Shown: positions 43,480 through 53,334, numbered from the stretch's first letter. The stretch is 64,000 nucleotides of DNA from CAG-492 sp045643465 (GCA_045643465.1 JAZUKV010000034.1:5274-69273); one strand, 5' to 3'. Translations and numbers: made by a program. Notes: a model not told the origin generated them from the sequence alone.

Positions 43480-43905
43480 TTACTCTGTTACTTCCTTTCT
43501 CTCTGTATTAGTATTTACTCCTTGAACATGAACGTTAACTTCAGTTACTTTTAAGCCTGTCATTGTTTCAACAGATTTTTTAACTTTTGTTTGAATTTCA
43601 AAAGCTATTTCTGGTATTCTAACTCCATATTCAACTATAATATTAACATCAATTTTTGCATCTTTTTCAGTTACAACAACTTTTATTCCTTTAGCAAGGT
43701 TTTTCTTTCCGCTCAATACTTCGCTGATTCCACCTGCAAAACCACCAGACATTTCATAAACACCTTTTATTTCTGAAACAGCTTTTCCCGCAATAACAGC
43801 AACAACTTCATCAGCAATTCTTAATTTATTATTATTATCTCCATCATTAACGACCATTTCGTTTGATTGAACATTCATCATTTCATTATTGTTCTCATTC
43901 TCCAT
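43480..43905 (-). CDS. Asp23/Gls24 family envelope stress protein
   Basis: A 141-residue soluble protein: LRIADEVVAVIAGKAVSEIK, GVYEMSGGF, VNIIVEYGVRIPEIAFEIQ and VTEVNVHVQGV. The family is abundant at the inner membrane face and tied to cell-wall stress and alkaline shock. It is first of asp23-amaP-DUF2273-nusB-xseA. The ATG has an AGGAGGT site. Confidence 0.93.
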   Translation of the reverse strand: MENENNNEMMNVQSNEMVVNDGDNNNKLRIADEVVAVIAGKAVSEIKGVYEMSGGFAGGISEVLSGKKNLAKGIKVVVTEKDAKIDVNIIVEYGVRIPEIAFEIQTKVKKSVETMTGLKVTEVNVHVQGVNTNTERKEVTE

Positions 43906-44001
43906 AAAAAATACCTCCTACTGATATATTTTGCACTATAAGTATATCAATTTATACTAAATATTACAAGCTTTTATTTACATTTTTTGTAAACATCCTT
44001 T

Positions 44002-45138
44002 TTATACAAACTCTTCCCAAACTATATTAGCAAAATCGATTCCTTTATTAGTTAAATATATTTTTTCATTATCAAAATATATTAATTTTTCTTTTTGCAA
44101 TTTTTCTAATTGTTTTTTATATTTTTCTAATACATCTTGATGAAATATTTCTTTGAACTTTTTTACATTTACTCCGTCAATCATTCTTAACCCTAAAATC
44201 ATATATTCATTCATTTTACTTTCAATATTTTGCACTTCATGAATTTCAACGTTTTTTTCGATTTCTTTATTTTCTAGATTCCTTATATATTTTTCTACAT
44301 CACAAATGTTTGAATATCTTTTCATATTAAAGTAAGAATGGGCTGCTGCTCCAAATCCTATATATTCTTTTTGTTTCCAACAATCTGTATTATGCCTTGA
44401 ATAATATCCTGCTTTAGAAAAATTAGATATTTCATATTGATTATACCCATTTTTCTTTAAATAATTCTTCACTAGCCAATACATATCTCGCTCTAAATTT
44501 TCATCTGGCAATACTAATTTTTGTTCATCAACTAAATCTTTTAATTTTGTATTTTCTTCTAATATTAAGGAATATACTGAAATATGCTCTGGATTTTTTC
44601 CAATAATTATATTTAAACTTTCTTGAACATTTTGTAGTGTTTGTGTTGGTAATCCTATCATTAAATCTACATTTATATTTTTAAATCCTACTGCTCTCGC
44701 AATTTCATATGTATGTTCAAAATCACTATATTTATGTATTCTTCCAATTAAACTTAATAATTTATCATTAGTAGATTGCAATCCTATACTTAATCTATTA
44801 ATTCCTATCCTATAATAATATTTTAATTTTTCTGCATTTACAGTTCCTGGATTAACCTCTATTGTTATTTCTGCATTCTCATCTAATTTAAATTTATTTT
44901 TAATTTCATTTAATATTTCATTTATTTCTTCGTATTTTAAAATAGATGGAGTTCCTCCACCTATATAAATTGTTTTTACAATAATATTTTCATTTTCTTC
45001 AAAATTATGAATCTCTTTTAATAACGCACTTACATATTCATCTTCCAGATTGTGAATGGTATCATATGAACAAAAATCACAATAAAAACATTTCTTTTTG
45101 CAAAATGGAATATGTATGTATATACCAATTTCTCTCAT
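44002..45138 (-). CDS. hemW: HemW-like radical SAM protein
   Basis: A 378-residue radical-SAM protein. The motif is IYIHIPFCKKKCFYCDFCSYD, with CxxxCxxC followed by a fourth Cys typical of HemW. IYIGGGTPSIL and the SIGLQSTNDKLLSLIGRIH segment follow. HemW is a haem-binding protein related to coproporphyrinogen dehydrogenase, but it does not have that activity. A GTG 9 bases upstream belongs to the AGGTG site; the ATG at 45138 is preferred. It lies 9 bp after whiA. Confidence 0.93.
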   Translation of the reverse strand: MREIGIYIHIPFCKKKCFYCDFCSYDTIHNLEDEYVSALLKEIHNFEENENIIVKTIYIGGGTPSILKYEEINEILNEIKNKFKLDENAEITIEVNPGTVNAEKLKYYYRIGINRLSIGLQSTNDKLLSLIGRIHKYSDFEHTYEIARAVGFKNINVDLMIGLPTQTLQNVQESLNIIIGKNPEHISVYSLILEENTKLKDLVDEQKLVLPDENLERDMYWLVKNYLKKNGYNQYEISNFSKAGYYSRHNTDCWKQKEYIGFGAAAHSYFNMKRYSNICDVEKYIRNLENKEIEKNVEIHEVQNIESKMNEYMILGLRMIDGVNVKKFKEIFHQDVLEKYKKQLEKLQKEKLIYFDNEKIYLTNKGIDFANIVWEEFV

Positions 45139-45147
45139 TGCTTTCAC

Positions 45148-46029
45148 CTAACTATTTTTTAATTCATCTGCAAATTTTGAAATAGCTGATAATCTATGGC
45201 TAATTCCTGATTTACTTATTGTATTTTCCATCAAAATTACTAATTCGGATAATGATGCTTCTGGATGTGCTAATCTTAAATTAGCTATATCTTGTAAGCT
45301 CTCTGATAATTCACCAAATTTTCGTTTTGCTTTAATATATTTTATATCATCAATCTGCTTTTGACCTGCTTGAAGGGTCTTTGAAAAATTAGCTGTTTCA
45401 CAATTTACTAATCTATTTAAATTATTACTTGTATCTCTTATAACTCTAGTCTCTTCAAATTTTAAAACAGCATTATTTGCACCAATAAATGCTAAAAATT
45501 TTGAAATCTCTTCTCCTTCTTTTATATATATAACAAAAGAATTTTCTTTTTTTAATTTTTTAGTATTTATTGTATAAAATTTCAATATATCTGATACATA
45601 ATTTAAATTTTCATCATTATCTAAATTTAGCTCTAAATGATATTTTTTATTTGGATTATTTACATATCCACTTCCTAAAAACACACCTCTAATTAATGAT
45701 TTATCTAGATTTTCATCTCTATTAAAATTCTTTATATAAAAATTCTTTTTGTCAAAATTTAAATAATCTAATTCTATATTATGCTTATATTCTATATAAA
45801 AAGTCTTTCCTTTTATATCAATTTTATAATTTTCTATATTACAATTTTTTACAATTTTGGCAAATCTGTTAATGTTATAATCACTTTCTGTTGAAAACTT
45901 TACATTTTCATTATTTTTTACACAATTAGAGCTTAACAGATATCCGATGAATTCCATTTTTACTTGATCTTTTTTAGCTAAATTATTAATTTTACTAAGT
46001 TCCATTTTTACATCTGAAGAAAAAGACAT
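45148..46029 (-). CDS. whiA: DNA-binding protein WhiA
   Basis: A 293-residue protein with a degenerate LAGLIDADG homing-endonuclease-like N-terminal domain (GVFLGSGYVNNPNKKYHLEL) and a C-terminal helix-turn-helix (LRLAHPEASLSELVILM, SKSGISHRLSAISKFA). WhiA acts in cell division and sporulation control in Gram-positives. Usual partners rapZ and the YvcK-type gene (gluconeogenesis factor) are missing here; prmC is just upstream, with the whiA ribosome binding site inside its end. Confidence 0.94.
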   Translation of the reverse strand: MSFSSDVKMELSKINNLAKKDQVKMEFIGYLLSSNCVKNNENVKFSTESDYNINRFAKIVKNCNIENYKIDIKGKTFYIEYKHNIELDYLNFDKKNFYIKNFNRDENLDKSLIRGVFLGSGYVNNPNKKYHLELNLDNDENLNYVSDILKFYTINTKKLKKENSFVIYIKEGEEISKFLAFIGANNAVLKFEETRVIRDTSNNLNRLVNCETANFSKTLQAGQKQIDDIKYIKAKRKFGELSESLQDIANLRLAHPEASLSELVILMENTISKSGISHRLSAISKFADELKNS

Positions 46030-46032
46030 ACC

Positions 46033-46875
46033 TTACCCCCTTACTGTAGCTATGATTGCTCTATCATTATTTCCTAAATCTTTCTTTAAATAAATATTTT
46101 TATAGTTTTCTTGATTCAAAATTTTTTCTACACTTAACTTTTGATTGTACCCGATTTCTAAGAAAATTTTGCCTTCCGGTTTTAAAAATTTTATTGCTTC
46201 TTTTGCAATTATTCTATAAAACTTTAATCCATCTTTCCCACCATCTAATGCTATATGTGGTTCATTTTTTACTTGCATATCTAAGGTTCCTATAATATCT
46301 GTTTCTATATATGGAGGATTTGAAACTATAATATCAAAATTTTTTTCATCTATATTTTTAAACATATCTGATTCAAAAAATATAATTTTATTGTGAACAC
46401 CATTTTTTTCTGAATTTAATTTAGCTATTTGGATTGCTTTTTCACTTATATCTGAAACAAAAACTTGTGAATTCGGTAAATATTTTGCTAAACTTATTCC
46501 TATTGCACCACTACCAGTACATAAATCTAATATTTTACACTTTTCATTTTTATATTGTTCAATAATCTCTTCTACTAAAATTTCTGTATCAGGTTGTGGT
46601 ATTAATACATTTTCATCCACATAAAATTCTAATTTCATAAATTCTTGTTTATTTGTTATATATTGAATAGGAATACCACTTTTTAATTTCTCTATATATT
46701 TTTTAAATTCTTGGACTTTATAATCATCAATTTCATTTTCTAAATAAATAATTATTTTTTGTTTTTCTATCCCAAATACATATTCAATTAACATTTTTAA
46801 AATTATATCTGAATCTTCTATATTATGCTCTTTTAATATTATTTTTCCATAATCTAATACTTCTTTTAAAATCAT
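46033..46875 (-). CDS. prmC: Peptide chain release factor N5-glutamine methyltransferase
   Basis: PrmC methylates the GGQ glutamine of release factors. The 280-residue protein has an N-terminal helical domain (about 1-80), YITNKQEFMKLEFYVDENVL, the SAM site ILDLCTGSGAIGISLAKYLP and the catalytic NPPY in DIIVSNPPYI. prfA, its usual neighbour, is not in the window. An AAGGAAG site precedes the ATG. Confidence 0.95.
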   Translation of the reverse strand: MILKEVLDYGKIILKEHNIEDSDIILKMLIEYVFGIEKQKIIIYLENEIDDYKVQEFKKYIEKLKSGIPIQYITNKQEFMKLEFYVDENVLIPQPDTEILVEEIIEQYKNEKCKILDLCTGSGAIGISLAKYLPNSQVFVSDISEKAIQIAKLNSEKNGVHNKIIFFESDMFKNIDEKNFDIIVSNPPYIETDIIGTLDMQVKNEPHIALDGGKDGLKFYRIIAKEAIKFLKPEGKIFLEIGYNQKLSVEKILNQENYKNIYLKKDLGNNDRAIIATVRG

Positions 46876-46907
46876 ATATTATTCTTCCTTTTTTATAAAA
46901 ATAGGCA

Positions 46908-47105
46908 TAAAAAAACCCCCACTTTAGCCGTTAAGTTTAGTGAAATTTTAAGGACCTGCTTTCACAGGTGGGTATCTTGTTAAATGCTCCTGGGCTTCTT
47001 AGTTTAACTAAGCTTGCACGCCACATTTAAAGGCAGATTCCCGTTTAATCCGCGTTGGTTCTAAAATTCCATTCTACACGTACTATGCAGGGATTTTCTT
47101 AATAT
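46908..47105 (-). ncRNA. ssrS: 6S RNA
   Basis: A structured, G+C-richer transcript fills the 313-bp gap between recO and prmC. Its minus-strand sequence has the pieces of 6S RNA in order: ATGTGGCG, a stem CTTAGTTAAACTAAG, AGAAGCC, then AACAAGATACCCACCTG with a hairpin CACCTG/CAGGT and a final C/G-rich block before T7. The ATGTGGCG...GAAGCC spacing parallels E. coli 6S. 6S RNA binds sigma-A RNA polymerase in stationary phase. Ends are approximate. Confidence 0.85.
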
Positions 47106-47188
47106 ATATTCTCTTTTGTTATTGATATATTATCATATTTTTTATTCAATTTCAAGTGTTTTTTATAAAAAATTCATATTCTCTTACT

Positions 47189-47914
47189 CTACCAAAGATC
47201 TTCCAATTTATACTCTTTTTCTAGTTTCTCATTAAGATATATTTTGGTTATTAAATCTAGCTCTTTTATAGATTCTTCTGGAATATCAAATGAAAAAATT
47301 TTTTTTGGCTCTGCCAATGAAACAAATTTTATTGCATCATATGTTGTAGGACTTATTGTAATTGCAGATTTATCAAATCTTCCACATTCTTCACACTTTA
47401 CAGAATTGTCTTTAATGCTGAAAAACTTTATATTATTATCTTTTTCACAGATTCTACATTTGTTTATTTGAGGTTTAAACCCCATAATGCATAATAATCG
47501 CAATCTAAAAACAGATAATACTAAATTTAAATCCTTATCCGTTTCTGAAATAATATATAATGTATTTAACAATAACTGTAGCATTCTATATGTATTTTGA
47601 TTTTCATCTGTTACATCATTTACAATTTTAGAAATATGTACTGCATATTTTAATTTATCTAAATCTGTTCTTATGTTATAAAAAACTTCTATTGTTTCGC
47701 ATGAGTTTATCTTGTAACTGTTATTTCCTTTAAATATCATATAATCACCGAAACATAAATATTGCGTTCCAGCCATAAGGGAACTATTATTTCTTCTAGC
47801 TCCCTTCGCTGAACAGCCAATTTTTCCAAAAGGAGTTAGCATTGTAACCATTTTATCAAAATCGCCCATATTATTTTCCAATAATATTATCCCTTTTGTT
47901 TTCAAACTCCCCAT
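47189..47914 (-). CDS. recO: DNA repair protein RecO
   Basis: A 241-residue RecF-pathway protein that anneals strands and loads RecA. It has an N-terminal OB fold (LKTKGIILLENNMGDFDKMV, GKIGCSAKGARR), a helical domain and a four-cysteine zinc site (CRIC and CEEC). An AAGGTGA site lies before the ATG. The yqzL stop lies 44 bp inside recO. The era-yqzL-recO order is classical for Firmicutes. Confidence 0.94.
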   Translation of the reverse strand: MGSLKTKGIILLENNMGDFDKMVTMLTPFGKIGCSAKGARRNNSSLMAGTQYLCFGDYMIFKGNNSYKINSCETIEVFYNIRTDLDKLKYAVHISKIVNDVTDENQNTYRMLQLLLNTLYIISETDKDLNLVLSVFRLRLLCIMGFKPQINKCRICEKDNNIKFFSIKDNSVKCEECGRFDKSAITISPTTYDAIKFVSLAEPKKIFSFDIPEESIKELDLITKIYLNEKLEKEYKLEDLW

Positions 47915-48050
47915 AATTATTCACCTTATTGTTATTATCTATATCGTTTTTTACTATATTTTTTTCTATATTTTCAAATTGTAATAATTCTAAATACGTA
48001 TTTATATCTCCTGTGTTTTTAAATGTATTCCATGCCATTTGTTTTATCAT
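47871..48050 (-). CDS. YqzL-like small protein
   Basis: A 59-residue protein beginning MIKQMAWNTFKNTGDINTYL, the YqzL family pattern (W..F..TGDI..YL), followed by an Asn-rich tail. Function is unknown. The frame runs on to 48059, but GGGAG abuts that ATG; the ATG at 48050 has correct spacing. It overlaps recO by 44 bp, suggesting coupling. Confidence 0.78.
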   Translation of the reverse strand: MIKQMAWNTFKNTGDINTYLELLQFENIEKNIVKNDIDNNNKVNNYGEFENKRDNIIGK

Positions 48051-48137
48051 ATGAATCATCTCCCTAATTGATATTCTAAATTATGCTTAATTTATATATC
48101 CATATCTTTTGCTTTTTTTATTTTTTTATACAATTAT

Positions 48138-49043
48138 TTATTGTAGTTTAAACTTTTTTATAAGATTATCATTGTTTTGCCAATCTTCTTTAACTTTTAC
48201 CCATACTTTCAAATTTATTTTCATGTCAAGCATTTTTTCTAAATCCATTCTTGCATATGAAGCTATTCTTTTTAACATATTACCATCTTTCCCAATAATT
48301 ATTCCTTTATGAGAATTTCTTAAACAATATATTGTAGCTTCAACATCATAAATTGGCTCTCCTGATTTTGTTTCTCGCTCTTTCATCTTTTCTGTTTCAA
48401 CATATATTCCATGAGGAACTTCATCATCCAATAATCTTAAAGCTTTTTCTCTGATTATTTCTTCAACTAATTGTCTTAATGTTTGATCTGTATATTCTTC
48501 TATATCATAATATGCAGGACCAACTTTTAAATGCTTACTAATTTCAGTTATAATTTCTTCTAGATTAATCTTCTTTTCGACTGAAACTGGAATAACTGCT
48601 TCAAAATTATACTCATTTTTATATAAATCTATTAATCTCGCAACTTCTTCTTTTTTAACAAGATCTATTTTATTAATTATTAATATTGTTTTCTTTTTTG
48701 ATTCTTTTATTTTTTCTAATATTAATCTATCGCCTTTTCCAATATCCTTAGAAGTTGCTTCAATTACGAATAAAACTACATCTACATCTGAAACCACTCC
48801 AAAAGCTGTTTCAACCATTGTATTTCCTAATTTTGATTTTGGTTTATGAATACCTGGTGTATCTATAAAAATTATTTGCATATTCTCTCTATTCACAATT
48901 GCTTTAATTGCATTACGTGTTGTTTGAGGCTTATTAGCTATCGCTGCTACTTTTTCTTCAACTAAGCTATTCATTATGCTAGATTTTCCTACGTTAGTTC
49001 TTCCCATCATTGATACAAATCCGGATTTAAATTCTTCGCTCAT
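48138..49043 (-). CDS. era: GTPase Era
   Basis: Era binds 16S rRNA and helps assemble the 30S subunit. The 301-residue protein has G motifs GRTNVGKSSIMN, DTPGIH and NKID, and a C-terminal KH domain (SHKGIIIGKDGNMLKRIASYAR). Length is standard. An AGGGGAG site precedes the ATG. It lies 8 bp after ybeY. Confidence 0.97.
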   Translation of the reverse strand: MSEEFKSGFVSMMGRTNVGKSSIMNSLVEEKVAAIANKPQTTRNAIKAIVNRENMQIIFIDTPGIHKPKSKLGNTMVETAFGVVSDVDVVLFVIEATSKDIGKGDRLILEKIKESKKKTILIINKIDLVKKEEVARLIDLYKNEYNFEAVIPVSVEKKINLEEIITEISKHLKVGPAYYDIEEYTDQTLRQLVEEIIREKALRLLDDEVPHGIYVETEKMKERETKSGEPIYDVEATIYCLRNSHKGIIIGKDGNMLKRIASYARMDLEKMLDMKINLKVWVKVKEDWQNNDNLIKKFKLQ

Positions 49044-49051
49044 ATGCTCCC

Positions 49052-49531
49052 CTATCTTGTAATCTTTAACTTTTCTAATATATTTTCTTCTTTTGCTCTC
49101 ATAACACTTTTTTCTTCATCATTCATATGATCATATCCCATCAAATGATAAAATCCATGAACAATCATATATGATAGCTCTCTTTCAAAACTATGCCCAT
49201 ATTCATCTGCTTGCTCTTTAACTCTATCTATAGAAACTATAATATCTCCAAGAACATCATGTACTATACTTTTTTTCTCATCTACCATTTTCTCAATTTC
49301 ATTTTTTTCAAACATCGGAAAAGATAAAACATCAGTTTCTTTATCAATATCCCTATATTCTTTATTTATTTTTCTTATATATGATGGACAAGTTAATGTT
49401 ACACTTACATATAGGTCAAGTTTGTCCAATTTTTCTTCTTTAAAACATTTTTGTAAAACTGTTTCAATTAATTTTTCATATTCAGGATTTTCTTCTGTGT
49501 CAATATAATTAATTTCAAGTATGTTATCCAT
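49052..49531 (-). CDS. ybeY: Endoribonuclease YbeY
   Basis: A 159-residue zinc-dependent RNase for rRNA maturation. The metal motif is HGFYHLMGYDH near residue 129, and TDVLSFPMFE is conserved. It overlaps the 418-residue gene upstream by 8 bp. In most Clostridia phoH and/or a pgpH-type gene precede ybeY; those are absent here. Confidence 0.95.
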   Translation of the reverse strand: MDNILEINYIDTEENPEYEKLIETVLQKCFKEEKLDKLDLYVSVTLTCPSYIRKINKEYRDIDKETDVLSFPMFEKNEIEKMVDEKKSIVHDVLGDIIVSIDRVKEQADEYGHSFERELSYMIVHGFYHLMGYDHMNDEEKSVMRAKEENILEKLKITR

Positions 49532-50771
49532 TATTTTTTCTCACCCTTGCTTCTTCTCTTCTTCTTTTAACAAGAATTAAATCTTGTACATATATTCCAT
49601 CATCTAATGTTGCACATTTATTTGGTAAATGTTTTAGTATACCAAATTCAACTAATTTTGATTTATACAATCTAATTATTTTGTCATATTTATTTTCATT
49701 TGATCTAACTTGCTCTAAATCATATTTTATAAATAAAATTTCTTTTTCATTATTTTGCTCTTTTTTATCAGTTATTTTTTCTAGCTCTTCATACTTTTTC
49801 CAAAACTCTCTATATTCATTTCGCTCTTTTGCATTATTCCAATATACTTTTGTTGATAAAACTCTTAAATTAAATTCATCTATTAATTTTAAAAGTAATT
49901 CATATGCTCTTTCTTTTTTCTTAACAATTCTAGTATCTACTACTAAGTTTCTAGCATCATTAAGTAACTTTGCATAACACTGTTCAGCAATTCCTAGAGG
50001 TAAACTATGTGTAAATAATCTTCTACTTAATCCTAATACAATCATATATTTTTCTATAACATCATTTTGGTCTAACTTTTTAGAATCTAATTTTTGATAT
50101 GCTTCTAATTCATCTGCAATTTCTACATATACTTCTTTTGATGGATTTTTTTCGATTTTACTTGGTAATATTTTTTCAATATATTCATCAAGTATTGAAA
50201 AAATTTTATTATATACTTCATTTTTTTCAGAATCAGTTAAATTCTCTGCTAATTTTACTGAATACTGTTTAATTATACTTTTATATATTGATTCCATTTT
50301 ATCTAAATAGAATTCACTGAACTTTTTAATTACTTTAGATTTACCAGAAATTTCAACCGCTTCATTATCAAGCTCTAATAGGAATTTTTGTTTTTTGTAT
50401 TTATATTCATTGTAATCATTATCTTTTAAATGAATTACATTATAATACTTTGATAATGCATTTTTTTCAAATTCTGATGCAGTATTGTTTTTTACTTTTT
50501 TATAAATAGATTCAATTATATTTTTATCAATTGCATCTAAGTATAAAGAATATGATTCTTCATATTTTTTTAAATACATACCCTTTTTATCATTATTTTT
50601 TTCATTTGATATGTAATTTTCATAATTCTTTAAAACATTATTTCTTTTTATTGAAATTAAAACACTATTTAAACCTACTTTTCCCGGTATTAATAATTTG
50701 TTTAACGTATTTGTAATTTTAGAGAAAAACGTTTTTTCAGTATCATAAATCTTAAGGCTTTTTTCTTCCAT
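49524..50771 (-). CDS. Unrecognised 415-residue helical protein in the yqfD-ybeY position
   Basis: I do not recognise this protein. It is soluble, highly charged, Lys/Glu/Asn-rich and almost wholly helical, with coiled-coil-like stretches (LEKITDKKEQNNEKEILFI) and a basic end (ILVKRRREEARVRKNNG). No Walker motif is present, so it is not PhoH, and there are no membrane spans, so it is not PgpH/YqfF. It lies 13 bp after yqfD and overlaps ybeY by 8 bp, so it is cotranscribed with both. The frame extends 9 bases to 50780, but AAAGGA spacing favours the ATG at 50771. Confidence 0.75.
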   Translation of the reverse strand: MEEKSLKIYDTEKTFFSKITNTLNKLLIPGKVGLNSVLISIKRNNVLKNYENYISNEKNNDKKGMYLKKYEESYSLYLDAIDKNIIESIYKKVKNNTASEFEKNALSKYYNVIHLKDNDYNEYKYKKQKFLLELDNEAVEISGKSKVIKKFSEFYLDKMESIYKSIIKQYSVKLAENLTDSEKNEVYNKIFSILDEYIEKILPSKIEKNPSKEVYVEIADELEAYQKLDSKKLDQNDVIEKYMIVLGLSRRLFTHSLPLGIAEQCYAKLLNDARNLVVDTRIVKKKERAYELLLKLIDEFNLRVLSTKVYWNNAKERNEYREFWKKYEELEKITDKKEQNNEKEILFIKYDLEQVRSNENKYDKIIRLYKSKLVEFGILKHLPNKCATLDDGIYVQDLILVKRRREEARVRKNNG

Positions 50772-50784
50772 TATACTCATCCTT

Positions 50785-51966
50785 TCATAATGTTAATTTT
50801 TCTTCTGTTCCAATATTTTCAAGTACTTCATATATCAATTCTACTTCTAAATATTCTTCACTTTCATTTGTATTTATATATTCATTAATAATATCTTTTC
50901 CATTTACCTTTTCATCTAATTTTTTTCTAGCTTCTTCTAATGCCTTATTTTTAATTTCTTCTTTATTGTATATTTTTTCTTCATTTTTAACTTCATAATT
51001 AGTGCTTTCTATTAAATTTATTGGTAAATAAAAATTGGAAGATATTTTTAACTTTTTTTCCGTTCTTATTGTATCATAAATTTCAAATTTTGAAAGCTTT
51101 TTATAGAAATTTATTACAAAATTATTTATTCCTAATGAATATTTTTTTTCATTGTTTCCAGTTCGAGTTTCAACTGTTTGTTTATAATACATTTTTACAT
51201 TTTCTTTATACCATACTTTTCCTGTAACTTCACCTGTTGCATGAACATATCGTTTACCTGTATATTTTCCTTCTAAATATCCTGATATAAGAATACTTCC
51301 TTTTTTTACAATATCCCCTTCTTTTACTTGTAAAGTACCATTTTGAGAACTTGCTTTAACTATCATAGCGTCTTCTGTAGCTATAATATCACAATATTCA
51401 TCCTTATTTATTATTTGAGGAGGACTATCCGATTCTACTATTTCTATTTTTACATTTGTTCCTGAAATTTTTATCCCAACCCAAGAAATATCATTTCTTT
51501 TCATTCTTATACTTTCTACTATTTGCTTTGCATCAATTTTCTTTTTTAACTTTCCTGTTTGTAAGCCATTCTCGTTTACTATTTGCATAATTTCTTGTTT
51601 GCTTATTTTTTCATTACCTATTATTTCAATATTCCATATGAATTTTGATAAAATTACTAACATAACTAACATACCTATTAATGCTATTGCAAATATTTTT
51701 CTTTTTTTGTATTTGTTTAATATAAATGGAATTCCTTTTTTTTGTTTTATCTTTATTTTACATTTGCTTTTTTTAGCAATTTTAGCTGTTTCTTTAAAGT
51801 CTCTAACTGGAACACTTACTTTTATTAAAGTTGTTTTTTCTCTTTTTAAATTTCCTAATTTTATGCCACTTTTTCTACATATATTTATAAACTTTTCGAT
51901 ATAAAATCCTTCTACAACTATATTTACATATCCAACTACAATATTTTGAATTCTTTGTAAATACAA
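50785..51966 (-). CDS. yqfD: Sporulation protein YqfD
   Basis: A 393-residue SpoIV-associated membrane protein. It has an N-terminal domain (NIVVGYVNIVVEGFYIEKFI), one membrane segment near 92-111 and an outer POTRA-like part with VNENGLQTGKLKKKID and GEVTGKVWY. In Bacillus it acts with YqfC in the forespore/mother-cell system. It starts at TTG (51966) behind AGGAGG. yqfC is 9 bp upstream. Confidence 0.92.
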   Translation of the reverse strand: MYLQRIQNIVVGYVNIVVEGFYIEKFINICRKSGIKLGNLKREKTTLIKVSVPVRDFKETAKIAKKSKCKIKIKQKKGIPFILNKYKKRKIFAIALIGMLVMLVILSKFIWNIEIIGNEKISKQEIMQIVNENGLQTGKLKKKIDAKQIVESIRMKRNDISWVGIKISGTNVKIEIVESDSPPQIINKDEYCDIIATEDAMIVKASSQNGTLQVKEGDIVKKGSILISGYLEGKYTGKRYVHATGEVTGKVWYKENVKMYYKQTVETRTGNNEKKYSLGINNFVINFYKKLSKFEIYDTIRTEKKLKISSNFYLPINLIESTNYEVKNEEKIYNKEEIKNKALEEARKKLDEKVNGKDIINEYINTNESEEYLEVELIYEVLENIGTEEKLTL

Positions 51967-51975
51967 TTTTTCCTC

Positions 51976-52254
51976 CTATTCCTCAACTTTTTCAAAGTCA
52001 ATGCTTTCAATTTGCCCTTCAATTACAATATCATCACTAGTCATTTCTTCCATTTTTAACCCAAATCCATTTATATTTATAATTCCTATACTAGTACTAA
52101 TTCTTATAAAAAAATCTTGATATTCTAATATATTTTTATAATTTTCTATTAGTAATTTTGAAAAACCAGTATTTGTTAGTCTTGGAATTGTTGATGTTAT
52201 TTCAACTGGTATTTCTAAAATTTTATTTAGCCTTGATAACTTATTTTTTCTCAT
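51976..52254 (-). CDS. yqfC: YabP/YqfC family sporulation protein
   Basis: A 92-residue protein of the YabP/YqfC family: LEIPVEITSTIPRLTNTGF, ENYKNILEYQDFFIRI, and ININGFGLKMEEMTSDDIVI. It is paired with yqfD as in other spore formers; both are expected to be under sigma-E control. An AGAGGT site precedes the ATG. Confidence 0.9.
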   Translation of the reverse strand: MRKNKLSRLNKILEIPVEITSTIPRLTNTGFSKLLIENYKNILEYQDFFIRISTSIGIININGFGLKMEEMTSDDIVIEGQIESIDFEKVEE

Positions 52255-52275
52255 ATAACCTCTTATAAATTTTTA

Positions 52276-52316
52276 CTAAAAAAAGAGCTTCTTTTTTTAG
52301 TTTTCTAACGCTCTTT
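52276..52316 (-). terminator. Terminator between the deacetylase gene and yqfC
   Basis: Two overlapping hairpins occur: CTAAAAAAAG/CTTTTTTTAG (52276-52300) and AAAGAGC/GCTCTTT (52282-52316). They are mutually exclusive, which could allow regulation, but simple termination is enough. Confidence 0.65.
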
Positions 52317-52323
52317 CTTATCA

Positions 52324-53151
52324 TTATTTTGTGAATTCATCTAAGCTCTTAAATTCATATCCATTATTTTTTATTTCTTTTATTACCGAATCTAAGATAT
52401 TACAATTATCCTTTGAATTTGAATGTAATAAAATTATTGCTCCATTATGTACATTTTCTAAAATTTTTGACTTTCCGTATTCTTCTCTCCCTTGTTTATT
52501 TTCATCCCAATCATCATATGCTAATGACCACATAACTGTTTTATATCCTAATGAATTTGTATATGCTAATGTTCTTTCACTAAATTCACCTTTAGGTGGT
52601 CTTATATATTTCATTTCATAACCAAATTTTTCATAAATTGCAGTGTGCAATTTCATTACATCTTCTTTTACTGTATCTAAGCTAACTTCTGGCATACATT
52701 TATGATTAACTGTATGATTTCCTACTATGTTCCCATTGTCTATCATTTTCTTAACTAAATCGCTTTGTGTATTTAAATAATGCCCTGTTATAAAAAAAGT
52801 TGCTGTAACATCGTTTTGTTTCAAAACTTCTAAAATCTTCTCTGTGTACCCTGCTTCATATCCAGCATCAAAAGTTAAATATACATATTTTTGCTCTGGG
52901 TTTCCCATACATAATCCATCATACTTTTGCATTAATTCTTTATTTACTTTTCCTAAATCTGGTTGTTGATGATTATCTTCTCTTTTTATTCCCCAACCAA
53001 TTTTCTTATTACTTAAATTAGAAAAATTTTCTACCGCTGTAGAGCTAGTTCTAATTGTATTAAAATTTCCATTTTCATATATACAAAATGTTAATGTCGC
53101 TATTATTGCTATTATTGACATTGAACTTATTAATAAAGATTTTTTTTTCAT
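52324..53151 (-). CDS. pdaA: PdaA-like polysaccharide deacetylase (delta-lactam synthesis)
   Basis: A 275-residue secreted NodB-domain enzyme. It has a signal/anchor (5-25), then YVYLTFDAGYEAGYTEKILE, FFITGHYL, the metal motif HTVNHKCMPE and RPPKGEFSERTL. The TFDAGYE form and the N-terminal IGWGIKR segment match PdaA, which deacetylates N-acetylmuramic acid for muramic delta-lactam in spore cortex. AAAGGGGG precedes the ATG. Confidence 0.88.
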   Translation of the reverse strand: MKKKSLLISSMSIIAIIATLTFCIYENGNFNTIRTSSTAVENFSNLSNKKIGWGIKREDNHQQPDLGKVNKELMQKYDGLCMGNPEQKYVYLTFDAGYEAGYTEKILEVLKQNDVTATFFITGHYLNTQSDLVKKMIDNGNIVGNHTVNHKCMPEVSLDTVKEDVMKLHTAIYEKFGYEMKYIRPPKGEFSERTLAYTNSLGYKTVMWSLAYDDWDENKQGREEYGKSKILENVHNGAIILLHSNSKDNCNILDSVIKEIKNNGYEFKSLDEFTK

Positions 53152-53334
53152 ATTTCCCCCTTTAATTTTTATTTAATTTTATGAACAATATTTATATTTA
53201 TTACTTTGATTTTTGAAAAAATATTTTTTAATAAACATTATATTTACAAATTAAAAATTTAAGTATATTATTGTCACAGGGGGAAATCTACTTTAATTAA
53301 ATTACAAGTTATAATATTTAATTCGGAGGAAAAT

